Of a stretch of DNA of 5,990 bases, positions 1 through 5,650 are shown piece by piece. Under the pieces are notes generated by a model. That model had not been told where the DNA came from and searched no databases. It saw only the letters and a list, made by a program, of their open reading frames with translations. Both the position numbers and the translations under genes were made by a program. The stretch is from Actinomycetota bacterium (GTDB lineage Bacteria > Actinomycetota > Humimicrobiia > Humimicrobiales > Humimicrobiaceae): positions 1 to 5,990 of the forward strand of contig JAQUMQ010000098.1 in the NCBI GenBank assembly GCA_028718045.1, written 5' to 3'. The first letter of the stretch is position 1, and the number at the start of each line of letters is the position of its first letter.

Positions 1-654
1 TTTTATTATAAATTTTTTTGTTCCGGCAAGTATCGAGCCTATAGGGGAACAAAGTCCTTTTGATAGGCAAAACATTACGGAATCGCTGTATTTCGCTATA
101 GTTTTTGCATCGGTTCCAAGATCAAACGCAGCATTAAATATTCTCGCTCCGTCAAGGTGTACGCCGACCCATCTCTCTTTTGAATATTCATATATTTCCT
201 TTAAATTTTGTACCGGAATTGTTTTTCCCGAAGAATGAGCGTTTTCCATGCAAACAAGCCCTGTTTTTGGATAGTGTATGTCATTATCTCTGAATGCCGT
301 CTTGAATTCATTTATATCCAATTTTCCGAAATCGTCATTTAAGGTCCTGAGCTGAACTCCGGCAATTACCGCAGAAGAGCCGACTTCATGTATTACTATG
401 TGATTGCTTTTGGGGATTATGACTTCGTCTCCTCTTTCGGTATGGGTCAATAAAGCAAGCTGATTTCCGAAAGTACCCGAAGGAACGAATAGCGCGGCTT
501 CCTTGTTTAAAACCTCTGCAGATTTTTGCTCAAGCAGTTTTACCGTAGGATCATCTTCGTATACATCGTCTCCGACTCTGGCATTTCGCATTGCATCAAG
601 CATTTCCTTCGTTGGTTCGGTGACGGTATCACTTCTAAAATCTATGAATTCCAT
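1..654 (-). CDS. ltaE: Low-specificity L-threonine aldolase, N-terminal 218 residues (3' end beyond window)
   Basis: PLP-dependent fold-type I enzyme that cleaves L-threonine or L-allo-threonine to glycine and acetaldehyde in the cytoplasm. I translated the minus strand from the ATG at 654-652; the frame stays open to base 1, so the C-terminal part (families are about 340 residues) is missing. Family landmarks are clear: FRSDTVTEPT at residues 6-15, the GDDVYEDDPTV segment at 28-38, LFVPSGTFGNQLAL at 55-68 (the phosphate/ring-binding loop), HLDGARIFNA at 166-175 with the PLP-contacting Asp168 and Arg171, and the Schiff-base lysine Lys199 in SKGLCSPIGS (198-207). The start is supported by AAGGA at 665-661, six bases upstream, and by the family's usual N-terminus. 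The gene is divergent from the unknown gene at 1044, across a 389-base spacer. It would supply glycine or degrade threonine. Identity is confident; substrate stereochemistry cannot be read from the sequence. Confidence 0.94.
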   Translation of the reverse strand, partial: MEFIDFRSDTVTEPTKEMLDAMRNARVGDDVYEDDPTVKLLEQKSAEVLNKEAALFVPSGTFGNQLALLTHTERGDEVIIPKSNHIVIHEVGSSAVIAGVQLRTLNDDFGKLDINEFKTAFRDNDIHYPKTGLVCMENAHSSGKTIPVQNLKEIYEYSKERWVGVHLDGARIFNAAFDLGTDAKTIAKYSDSVMFCLSKGLCSPIGSILAGTKKFIIK

Positions 655-756
655 ATGATTTCCTTGAATTTGTTTATTAAAATGAAACAGAATCAATTTT
701 ATACAAAGAAGGTCATTTTATAAAATTTTTTTCTAAAGATTTTAAGAAAAAAACGA

Positions 757-861
757 CGGCAGAAATATTTTTGATAAATCATGATCGTTAAATCCGGTAA
801 AAATTTTGCATGGATTTTATTCAAACCGCCAAGTCCTTGCCTTGCCATAATTTTTCTGCCG
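757..861 (-). repeat. Long-range inverted repeat in the ltaE leader region, possible attenuator
   Basis: CGGCAGAAATATT at 757-769 is complementary to AATTTTTCTGCCG at 849-861 at 12 of 13 positions, with 79 bases between. Read on the minus strand, the direction of ltaE, the closing arm ends in CTGCCG and is followed after TCG by seven T residues (753-747), which resembles an intrinsic terminator with a very long loop. A nested AAATCC/GGATTT pair lies inside. It could be a leader element of ltaE or the end of a small minus-strand transcript. I see no T-box signature (no AGGGTGGAACCGCG-like motif) and no recognised riboswitch. The function is inferred only from geometry. Confidence 0.35.
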
Positions 862-967
862 ATTTTTACTTAGTTTTTATTCATAAAGCAGCATTACTTG
901 TTTATCAGTATTGTAATTTTATATTAATTTTTAATGTAATTTCGGTTAAGTTTTTAAATTTAAAAAA

Positions 968-976
968 TGATATAAT
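968..976 (+). promoter_or_regulatory. Extended -10 promoter of the 1044 gene
   Basis: TGA followed by a perfect TATAAT (971-976) forms an extended -10 box, about 68 bases before the ATG at 1044. No good -35 is present at 16-18 bases; TTAAGT at 946-951 would need a 19-base spacer. An A-tract lies just upstream (962-967). Extended -10 promoters commonly tolerate a weak -35. Transcription would start near 983, giving a leader of about 60 bases. The same TGATATAAT string recurs before the DUF5661 gene at 5163-5171. Confidence 0.5.
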
Positions 977-1043
977 AATTTTTAGAAAATATGTGTAACT
1001 TTAACAATATGAAGTTAAATAAAAAAATATCAGGTGAGGACAA

Positions 1044-1463
1044 ATGGCATACATAGACAAATTAAAAAAAGCGCCCTATATGTCAAAAAGGATGTATATG
1101 CTTAAAGATGGCTGCGAGTCTTTGGGGCTGAGTCTGGAATACCTTTTTGGCATGTTTAATTATTATAATAACAAAAACAAGGGAAGATGGTTTTGGCAGA
1201 AAGCAACATTTACCGGCGCTATAAAAGATTCTTATGATAATTTTAATAAAACCGTTGAAGGATATATCAAGGAAGCAAGAAATATCAACGAAGAAACATA
1301 TGGCGAAAATATAAAATCTTTGTCTTGTCTTCTGGATGACCTGCTGAAGAAAATGGAAATAAATCTTGATGTAAACAGACAAACCGATATTTCTTTTGTG
1401 GAAGGGCATCTGGACGATAATTTAAGGTCACTTATAAGAGATGGTTTGAAAGGTCTCGTTTGA
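1044..1463 (+). CDS. Hypothetical protein, 139 residues, soluble and helix-rich
   Basis: I do not recognise the family. The ATG at 1044 follows a strong ribosome site, AGGTGAGG at 1032-1039, and an extended -10 promoter, so this is very probably a real gene with its own transcript. The protein starts MAYIDKLKKAPYMSKR and has no signal peptide or membrane segment. It is rich in Lys, Asn, Asp, Glu and Leu in a pattern that suggests helices. An aromatic patch (residues 35-52, with FGMFNYYNN and RWFW) precedes a long charged stretch, and a Leu-rich helix around residues 91-105 (KSLSCLLDDLLKKME) could mediate packing. The sequence ends GLKGLV. It stands alone: divergent from ltaE and convergent with the TPR gene, 36 bases apart. 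The opposite strand is also partly open, but without a ribosome site. The neighbours say little about its role. Confidence 0.8.
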   Translation: MAYIDKLKKAPYMSKRMYMLKDGCESLGLSLEYLFGMFNYYNNKNKGRWFWQKATFTGAIKDSYDNFNKTVEGYIKEARNINEETYGENIKSLSCLLDDLLKKMEINLDVNRQTDISFVEGHLDDNLRSLIRDGLKGLV

Positions 1464-1499
1464 AATAAATAAGATTTTAATCGAACGCTCGTTGAATTA

Positions 1500-2996
1500 T
1501 TATTGTGTGGCTGTCGTTTCGTTGGTTGCATTTGTTGTGGTAGAATTTTCCGTATCGATAGTTTTTCCGCTTTCTTTTTTAGCAGTTTCGTTTGAATCTT
1601 TTTCATATAGGAAAACCTGAGAATATTTTTTATTTTCCATAAAATCAAAATGACCAAAAAATACAGGAAGAGCATCATCGGAAAATTCAGCAGCAATATC
1701 ATAACTGCCCATAGGCAACGTAACATCAAGTCTTGATTTGGCTTTTATCGTAAATATACTTCCTTTTCCCCCATTAAAATACAATATGAGCTCTTTTTCA
1801 TATTTATTATTGATATTCAGCACAAAATTTCCCTGATTTTTTATTGTAAACAGCTCCTTTATTTCGGGTAGAATTTCATATGCTCCATGTGAAATTATTC
1901 CTATTTTACAAGCCGCATAGTATGGATTTATAGCTTCTGTCCTATCGGGATAAGAGTTTAACATAAAAATAAAAATCTGAAGAGCCCTTTCGTGTCTTCC
2001 GCTTTTACAGATTCCGATTGCGTATTCAAGCAAAGTTTCTTCGGGTATTTTTGAAAAAATTTGAGAGTCATGTATGTCAAGCTGAATCTGGGTGCCGCTT
2101 TCTGAAGCAAGATCCAAGGCAGACAGGTATTTATCCAAAGCTTCCTTGTATTTTAAATTTTCAACAAGGCCTAAAATTTCTTCAATATAACTGTTAAAAA
2201 TCAAACTGCCTGATTCTTCCGAATAATCACTTTCCGGGTACTCTTTTATAAGTTCTTTTAAAATTTCGATTCCCTGATCATAATTGCCCATTTCTTTATA
2301 GCTTTTTGCTGCCTTATACAGATATTCGGGAATTTTATAATTTGAAATGAATGCTTCATCGCTGTTTGGAAATTTCTCAGATATGTCTTTTAAAATGTCG
2401 ATAGCCATAACATAATTTAAGGAAGCGCTATCGTAGTCTTGATTTTTATATGCTTTTTCTGCAAGTTTCGAGTATGAATCGGAAAACATTTTTTTTATGT
2501 CAAGATTTTCGGGATCTGTGACATTTTTCTCTATTCCCAAATTCAAATATTTTATCGTATTTTTATAATCACCTGTATTGTAATAATTTGACACTATGTT
2601 CTTCAAAGCGTCATCGTAGTATTTGCTTGTGGAGTAAGTTTTTATAATTGCACCATAATCTTTTATCGCGGTATTGTAATCTCCGCTATCAGCAGCTTTT
2701 TGCGCGTTTTTATTGAGCGCAAATGGTCCCGTCAAACTTGACAAAACCAAGCCACCTAAAAATATAAGAAAAAATATTATAAAAATAAAACTGCCGTTTG
2801 CACGCCTTGCCATATTAAATATTGCAAATAAAAGACTTAAAATGACGATGACGATGCTTACGATAGGGAGATAATCCCAAAATTCTCCCTTGTTGATGAA
2901 GTATAATATTAAAAGCCCCAAAACTGTTATTGTAAAAAGTATAATTAAAAGAATTGAGCCAAGACCGAGTTTGTTTCGTCTTCTGTATTCATACAT
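1500..2996 (-). CDS. Membrane-anchored TPR-repeat protein with C-terminal beta domain
   Basis: 498 residues in three parts. First come three hydrophobic segments (about residues 12-34, 43-62, 69-90). Arg/Lys-rich stretches before the first (RRRNK) and between the second and third (ARR) predict a cytoplasmic N-terminus and an extracytoplasmic remainder. Second, about residues 94-385 carry degenerate tetratricopeptide-like helix pairs, for example around 94-124, 128-161, 173-212, 222-257, 264-300 and 319-355, with typical phrases such as SGDYNTAIKDY, GNYDQGIEILKELIKEYPES and SGRHERALQIF. Third, a beta-rich domain at about 388-467 contains LPMGSYDIAAEF, resembling small beta-sandwich domains with an L-P-x-G-x-Y turn, and is followed by a Ser/Thr/Asn-rich tail. 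TPRs bind proteins, so it is probably a cell-surface scaffold or assembly factor; the partner is unknown. The ribosome site is weak (AAAGGG near 3014-3009, about 12 bases from the ATG). It follows the GNAT gene on the same strand after 103 bases, so read-through is possible. Confidence 0.88.
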   Translation of the reverse strand: MYEYRRRNKLGLGSILLIILFTITVLGLLILYFINKGEFWDYLPIVSIVIVILSLLFAIFNMARRANGSFIFIIFFLIFLGGLVLSSLTGPFALNKNAQKAADSGDYNTAIKDYGAIIKTYSTSKYYDDALKNIVSNYYNTGDYKNTIKYLNLGIEKNVTDPENLDIKKMFSDSYSKLAEKAYKNQDYDSASLNYVMAIDILKDISEKFPNSDEAFISNYKIPEYLYKAAKSYKEMGNYDQGIEILKELIKEYPESDYSEESGSLIFNSYIEEILGLVENLKYKEALDKYLSALDLASESGTQIQLDIHDSQIFSKIPEETLLEYAIGICKSGRHERALQIFIFMLNSYPDRTEAINPYYAACKIGIISHGAYEILPEIKELFTIKNQGNFVLNINNKYEKELILYFNGGKGSIFTIKAKSRLDVTLPMGSYDIAAEFSDDALPVFFGHFDFMENKKYSQVFLYEKDSNETAKKESGKTIDTENSTTTNATNETTATQ

Positions 2997-3039
2997 TTAT
3001 TATTGCTGCCCTTTGTTCTAATTATTAAAAAATACTTTA

Positions 3040-3056
3040 TGTTAAAATAAAGTTAA
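3040..3056 (-). promoter_or_regulatory. Direct hexamer repeat with 11-base period before the TPR gene
   Basis: On the minus strand TTAACT (3056-3051), five bases and TTAACA (3045-3040) form a direct repeat of 11-base period, followed by a loose -10-like TATTTT (3034-3029). Hexamer-N5-hexamer repeats of TTAACA type are the known layout of PhoP boxes in Bacillus and of OmpR/PhoB-family sites generally. The surrounding DNA is so AT-rich that chance is a real alternative. If real, it would place the TPR gene under a two-component regulator, with transcription starting near 3022. Confidence 0.3.
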
Positions 3057-3100
3057 AATTAAAAATCCAAATATTTTTTAATGAAATAGTTTATAAAATA

Positions 3101-3661
3101 TTATTCCTTTTTGATCTCCATTACCAGGGTATTCCAGTAAAAGTTTTTATATAGATGGTCTTTGATCAATATTTCCTTTACCTCAAACCCATGTTTCTTG
3201 TAAGCATTGATCGCTCTTGTATTATATTCATAAACATACAATTTGATTTTTAGCAAATTTAGTTTATCGAAGGCAAATTTTATTGCGGCTTTAATGGCAT
3301 CGGAACCGAATTTTTTCTCCCAGTAATTTTTATCACCTATAACGATGCCGAATTCACAAGTTTTATTTTCCCAATTAACTTTATGAATCCCGCAGTTTCC
3401 TATGTATTTTTTTGATTTCTTGTCATCGATTGCAAAAACGAAATCAATCAGCGAGCCGTTCATTTCTTTCAGCCAGCCGGTTTCTTGTTCAAGAGTCAGC
3501 TTATTAAAATCATTTGTCAAAAACTTATTGACCTCAGGATCTTTCAGCCATTTTATCGTTTGCGCAAGATCGTTTTTTGTAAGTGGGCGTATGACGACTT
3601 TTCCTTCATATATTTTTAGTTTTTTTACAGCTCTGTAATCTATGTAATTTTTTATATTCAT
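3101..3661 (-). CDS. GNAT-family N-acetyltransferase (RimJ/RimL-like)
   Basis: Acetyl-CoA-dependent N-acetyltransferase, 186 residues from the ATG at 3661-3659. Visible GNAT elements are strand 1 VVIRPL (22-27), the WLKDPEV helix phrase (38-44), YIGNCGIHKVNW on the central sheet (86-97), EFGIVIGDKNYWEKKFGSDAI (103-123) spanning strand 4 and the CoA pyrophosphate loop, and LYVYEYNTRAINAYKKHGF (141-159) with the typical N-x-x-A-x-x-x-Y-x-K-x-G-F signature. The pyrophosphate loop reads EKKFGSDA, where relatives usually have GKGYGTEA, so two of its glycines are replaced. The acceptor cannot be predicted: it could be a protein N-terminus, an antibiotic or an amino sugar. The frame stays open upstream to a TTG at 3742, but that TTG is the -35 of a good promoter, so I reject the longer form. 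No clear Shine-Dalgarno precedes the ATG. It may be cotranscribed with the downstream TPR gene. Confidence 0.88.
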   Translation of the reverse strand: MNIKNYIDYRAVKKLKIYEGKVVIRPLTKNDLAQTIKWLKDPEVNKFLTNDFNKLTLEQETGWLKEMNGSLIDFVFAIDDKKSKKYIGNCGIHKVNWENKTCEFGIVIGDKNYWEKKFGSDAIKAAIKFAFDKLNLLKIKLYVYEYNTRAINAYKKHGFEVKEILIKDHLYKNFYWNTLVMEIKKE

Positions 3662-3713
3662 AAAATAATAGGTTTCGTAAAGTTGCTGAAATTTTATTTT
3701 TAAACTAAACAAG

Positions 3714-3742
3714 ATTTTAATTTTTAAATGATTTATAGTCAA
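3714..3742 (-). promoter_or_regulatory. Sigma-A-type promoter of the GNAT gene
   Basis: On the minus strand TTGACT (3742-3737), a 17-base spacer and TAAAAT (3719-3714) match the consensus at five of six positions in each box with ideal spacing. Transcription should begin near 3707, giving a leader of about 45 bases to the ATG at 3661. This is the best full promoter in the window and it fixes the gene's start downstream. Confidence 0.7.
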
Positions 3743-3755
3743 AAAATTTCTTGAC
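3738..3755. promoter_or_regulatory. 18-bp palindrome overlapping the GNAT -35 box, candidate operator
   Basis: GTCAAAAAATTTCTTGAC pairs with itself at eight of nine positions; the only mismatch is 3743 with 3750. It covers five of the six -35 bases of the GNAT promoter, so a dimeric repressor bound here would block RNA polymerase. Symmetry of this length is uncommon, but the AAATTT core is cheap in AT-rich DNA. No regulator is identifiable in the window. Confidence 0.4.
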
Positions 3756-3782
3756 GAAAATTTCTTAACGATTTCTTAATGA
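3747..3782. repeat. Three imperfect 11-bp direct repeats upstream of the GNAT promoter
   Basis: TTTCTTGACGA (3747-3757), TTTCTTAACGA (3761-3771) and TTTCTTAATGA (3772-3782) differ from their neighbours at one base each. The last two are exactly 11 bases apart and the first is 14 away. On the minus strand the cores read ATTAAG, GTTAAG and GTCAAG, giving ATTAAG-N5-GTTAAG just upstream of the GNAT -35, the usual place for an activator. The layout resembles sites of OmpR/PhoB-family response regulators, such as the TTTAAG-N5-TTTAAG sites of CiaR. On the plus strand the same repeats lie about 260-290 bases before ychF. Confidence 0.4.
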
Positions 3783-3810
3783 TATTTAAAATGATCATTA
3801 TAAATAATAA

Positions 3811-3976
3811 AGCTATATAAAATCGAAAGTAAAAGTTAAAATAAAGAAAGATGCTTTAAATCAAGTATTTATTTTGAAAATTGCAAGATTGCCAGTGATA
3901 AATACTTATACAAAAGAAGAATTATGCAAAAGAAGAATCAAAATCTGAAACAGATCTTTGCGATTGGTTTTTATAA
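3811..3976 (+). pseudogene. Possible gene remnant interrupted by a 16-base duplication, before ychF
   Basis: After the stop at 3808-3810 a frame runs open to TGA at 3946 with protein-like content (KKDALNQVFILKIARLP, then NTYTKEE). If one 16-base unit (3911-3926) of the tandem duplication is removed, this frame joins another that continues SKSETDLCDWFL and ends at TAA 3974-3976, giving 49 residues. There is no ATG in frame and no ribosome site, only TTG at 3874. I do not recognise the protein. It may be the remnant of a lost gene or a chance open stretch. A separate frame, ATG 3924 to TAA 4020-4022 (32 codons, MQKKNQNLKQIF...), ends 18 bases before ychF and also lacks a good ribosome site. Confidence 0.18.
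3911..3938 (+). repeat. Short tandem duplication, 16-base period
   Basis: CAAAAGAAGAAT occurs at 3911-3922 and again at 3927-3938; the remaining four bases of each 16-base unit differ. It looks like a slipped-strand duplication in noncoding or decayed DNA before ychF. Confidence 0.6.
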
Positions 3977-3996
3977 GGATAATTATTATAAGGATA
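3971..3996 (+). repeat. Short tandem duplication, 15-base period, carrying two AAGGA motifs
   Basis: TTATAAGGATA occurs at 3971-3981 and 3986-3996. Each copy contains AAGGA, but neither is suitably placed before a start codon of a credible gene. It lies 33 bases after the 16-base duplication, so this spacer has two independent slippage events. Confidence 0.6.
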
Positions 3997-4040
3997 TTGA
4001 TTTATTAAAATATTGGAACTAAAAAAAAGGAAATGATTAT

Positions 4041-5108
4041 ATGGGCTTATCGATAGGGATTGTGGGACTTCCAAATGTGGGAAAGTCAACTTTATTTAAT
4101 GCTCTTCTGAAAAAACAAATCGCCGACGCATCCAATTATCATTTCTGTACGATTGCTCCCAACAAAGGAGTAGTTGAAGTACCTGATGAGAGAATAAGAG
4201 TACTTGCAAAAATGTCTAAATCTGAAAAAGTTGTTCCTGCGGTTGTTGAATTTGTGGATATTGCAGGTCTTGTGAAAGGAGCGTCGAAAGGAGAAGGGCT
4301 TGGCAATCAGTTTCTTGCAAATATCAGAGAAGTCGATGCCATATGTCATGTAGTTAGATTTTTTAAGGATGCCAAAATCGCACATATTTATACGGATATC
4401 GAACCTGCGAACGATGCAGAGCTTATAAATACGGAGTTGATCATGGCTGACTTACAGACACTGGAAAAAAAAGATGCACCAAAAAGCAAGGCATCAAAAG
4501 AAGACCTAATTTTATGGGAAGCTATCGAAATTTTAAAGGAAGAATTATATAAAGGCAAACTTGCAATCAATGTCGACTTAAATAATGAACAGCTGAACAT
4601 TGTAAAACAGCTTTGCTTGCTTACCATGAAACCCATTATTTATGTCGCTAACATAAGCGAGGAGCAAATATTAAATTTTGATATATGCCATAAGGATTTT
4701 CCATATGAGCCAGTTATTCCTATTTGTGCAAAAATGGAGGAAGAGCTTTCGATTTTAAACGACGAGGAGCAAAAGGAATATTTGGAGCAAGCAGGTCTTT
4801 CCGAACCTGGCTTGAATAGGTTAATAAAGCTGGCATACAAGACATTGGGCTTGATATCATTTTTGACTACCCGCAAAAACGAAACAAGAGCCTGGACTGT
4901 TTTGCAAGGGGCGAGTGCAATAGAAGCTGCGGGAATTATTCATACCGATTTTTCTAAAAATTTCATAAAAGCTGCGGTTATCGAATATGATGGTTTTGTA
5001 GAGTTGGGGGGATGGACTGGAGCAAAGAATTCCGGTAGAATCAGATTCGAAGGAGCCGATTATATCGTAAAAGAAGGAGATGTGATCGAATTCAAGGTAG
5101 GCTGCTGA
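4041..5108 (+). CDS. ychF: YchF/OLA1-family ribosome-associated ATPase
   Basis: A TRAFAC-class P-loop NTPase of the Obg-related YchF family, which binds ATP in preference to GTP, associates with ribosomes and is linked to stress and redox responses. The 355 residues are close to the family's usual 363. Motifs are in order: Walker A GLPNVGKST at 9-17, NYHFCTIAPNKGVVEVPD at 32-49 (relatives usually have NYPFCTIEPN), G3 DIAGLVKGASKGEGLGNQFL at 73-92, and NISE at 204-207, where classical GTPases have NKxD; this change underlies ATP use. CAKMEEEL at 229-236 is the G5 region (relatives have SAK). A TGS domain fills about 272-354, with RAWTVLQGASAIEAAGIIHTDF then NFIKAAVIEYDGF and DYIVKEGDVIEFK. A coiled-coil-like helical arm lies near 125-185. 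The start is fixed by AAGGA nine bases upstream and the family N-terminus. It appears to be a single-gene unit: the next gene has its own promoter. Confidence 0.97.
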   Translation: MGLSIGIVGLPNVGKSTLFNALLKKQIADASNYHFCTIAPNKGVVEVPDERIRVLAKMSKSEKVVPAVVEFVDIAGLVKGASKGEGLGNQFLANIREVDAICHVVRFFKDAKIAHIYTDIEPANDAELINTELIMADLQTLEKKDAPKSKASKEDLILWEAIEILKEELYKGKLAINVDLNNEQLNIVKQLCLLTMKPIIYVANISEEQILNFDICHKDFPYEPVIPICAKMEEELSILNDEEQKEYLEQAGLSEPGLNRLIKLAYKTLGLISFLTTRKNETRAWTVLQGASAIEAAGIIHTDFSKNFIKAAVIEYDGFVELGGWTGAKNSGRIRFEGADYIVKEGDVIEFKVGC

Positions 5109-5162
5109 TATATGGCAAATCGTTATCAAGAGAAGTGATTGTTAAAATATGCTTGCGGCAGA

Positions 5163-5171
5163 TGATATAAT
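5163..5171 (+). promoter_or_regulatory. Extended -10 promoter of the DUF5661-type gene
   Basis: TGA plus a perfect TATAAT (5166-5171) lies about 100 bases before the ATG at 5271. TTAAAA at 5142-5147 could serve as a weak -35 at 18 bases. Transcription would begin near 5178 with a leader of about 92 bases. A small hairpin TATGA/TCATA (5178-5192) would sit at its 5' end. The nine-base box is identical to the one at 968-976. Confidence 0.5.
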
Positions 5172-5270
5172 TTTATTTATGATATTTTCATAGCCATATT
5201 ATTTTTCATTAAAAATTTAATGTTTTGGGATATTATCTTTTAAGAATAAAAACCAATACAGGAGGAGAAA

Positions 5271-5543
5271 ATGAGTAAAAAAGTATTCGGTGCCGAGCAG
5301 GCAAAAGAGATCGGTGAAAAGCTTGGAATTGACTGGAGCAAATGGGATGTCGAACAATTCAGAAGAGGTATGGATGTCGAGCTGGAACATGGCAAAGTGG
5401 ATCCAAACACCAATGTAAGTGATGACGATCCATTGATAACAGGTAAAATTGCGCTTGCTCATTTAAATGAGTTCCCGGATTATTATACAAGGCTTGACGA
5501 GATGGAAGAAGAAGCAGAAAAATTCTGGGGGAAAAAGGACTGA
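5271..5543 (+). CDS. DUF5661-type small protein, 90 residues
   Basis: Small soluble, acidic protein that I recognise as a DUF5661-type protein. Its typical phrases are AKEIGEKLGIDWSKWDVEQF (residues 11-30), MDVELEHGKVDPNTNVSDDD (34-53) and TGKIALAHLNEFPDYYTRL (57-75), followed by a charged helix EMEEEAEKFWGKKD. No enzymatic role is established for this family that I can name. The conserved His in ELEHG and in LAHLNE, with nearby acidic residues, could bind metal, but that is only inference. There is no signal peptide or membrane segment. The start follows a near-perfect ribosome site, AGGAGGAG at 5260-5267, so it should be well translated. It has its own extended -10 promoter. Downstream, after 52 bases, comes the hairpin before rubredoxin, so a fraction of its transcripts could reach the rubredoxin gene. 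Confidence 0.9.
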   Translation: MSKKVFGAEQAKEIGEKLGIDWSKWDVEQFRRGMDVELEHGKVDPNTNVSDDDPLITGKIALAHLNEFPDYYTRLDEMEEEAEKFWGKKD

Positions 5544-5582
5544 TTTTTTAAAAAATTATATTATAAATTTATAAAAATTAGG

Positions 5583-5588
5583 TATAAT
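5583..5588 (+). promoter_or_regulatory. -10 box immediately before the hairpin upstream of rubredoxin
   Basis: A perfect TATAAT at 5583-5588 predicts a start near 5595, exactly at the 5' arm of the hairpin. The -35 is poor (TTATAA at 5561-5566 with a 16-base spacer) and the region is very AT-rich, so this rests mainly on the -10 and its position. A second TATAAT at 5606-5611 lies in the hairpin loop. Confidence 0.4.
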
Positions 5589-5595
5589 AAGAAAC

Positions 5596-5650
5596 AGGAG
5601 TAAGATATAATGCAGGCGTCCAATTCGGAATACCCTTACTCCTTTTTTTT
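5596..5650 (+). terminator. Intrinsic-terminator-like hairpin between the DUF5661 gene and rubredoxin
   Basis: AGGAGTAAG (5596-5604) pairs perfectly with CTTACTCCT (5635-5643), nine base pairs, and is followed by an unbroken run of eight T (5643-5650). The 30-base loop is longer than usual for a plain terminator and can form only a small internal TCC/GGA pair. It would end the DUF5661 transcript. Rubredoxin begins 30 bases later with no room for a good promoter, so its expression probably depends on read-through or antitermination here. Alternatively, with the -10 at 5583-5588, the segment is a free small RNA of about 55 bases whose ends are paired. Confidence 0.65.

Larger units (their letters stand above)
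655..1043. other. Divergent intergenic spacer between ltaE and the 1044 gene
   Basis: I see no convincing gene in these 389 bases. The open frames here (plus strand 810-998, and a 49-codon minus-strand frame that begins with ATG GCA AGG near 845) lack ribosome sites and have the Phe/Ile/Lys/Leu-rich composition expected of translated AT-rich noncoding DNA. The spacer holds the ltaE ribosome site at 661-665, an inverted repeat (757-769 with 849-861), a smaller inverted pair AAATCC/GGATTT (790-795 with 812-817), and the promoter of the 1044 gene near its right end. A possible minus-strand promoter for ltaE (TTACAT, 18 bases, TACAAT, around 900-930) is only a weak match. Confidence 0.6.
3783..4040 (+). 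promoter_or_regulatory. Leader and promoter region of ychF
   Basis: Two promoter candidates point at ychF, both imperfect: TTAATG (3776-3781), 17 bases, TATAAA (3799-3804); and TTGAAA (3874-3879), 17 bases, GATAAA (3897-3902). The first overlaps the direct repeats; the second would leave a leader of about 130 bases containing both tandem duplications. I see no terminator-like hairpin or riboswitch. The ribosome site is AAGGA at 4027-4031, nine bases before the ATG. Confidence 0.3.

Noticed and set aside
526..723. 65-codon plus-strand frame across the ltaE start
   Set aside because: It lies antisense to the well-supported threonine aldolase N-terminus and its ribosome site.
655..960. T-box or glycine riboswitch before threonine aldolase
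   Set aside because: I found no T-box antiterminator motif and no glycine-aptamer-like core on the minus strand.
810..998. 62-codon plus-strand open frame beginning MDFIQTAKSLPCHNF
   Set aside because: It has no ribosome site, its composition is that of translated AT-rich spacer, and its 3' end runs over the promoter of the 1044 gene.
1464..1499. Bidirectional terminator in the tail-to-tail gap, AACGCTCGTT
   Set aside because: The stem is only four base pairs with a two-base loop and no T-run follows on either strand.
1232..1729. 165-codon minus-strand frame between the TPR gene and the 1044 gene
   Set aside because: It overlaps both well-supported genes in other frames, and its residues (many Leu, Lys, Ser, Arg) look like a shadow translation.
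3835..3846. GTTAAAATAAAG also present at 3041-3052, possible shared regulatory repeat
   Set aside because: It is a 12-base, almost wholly A/T string in AT-rich DNA, with different position and orientation relative to the genes, so chance is the simpler account.
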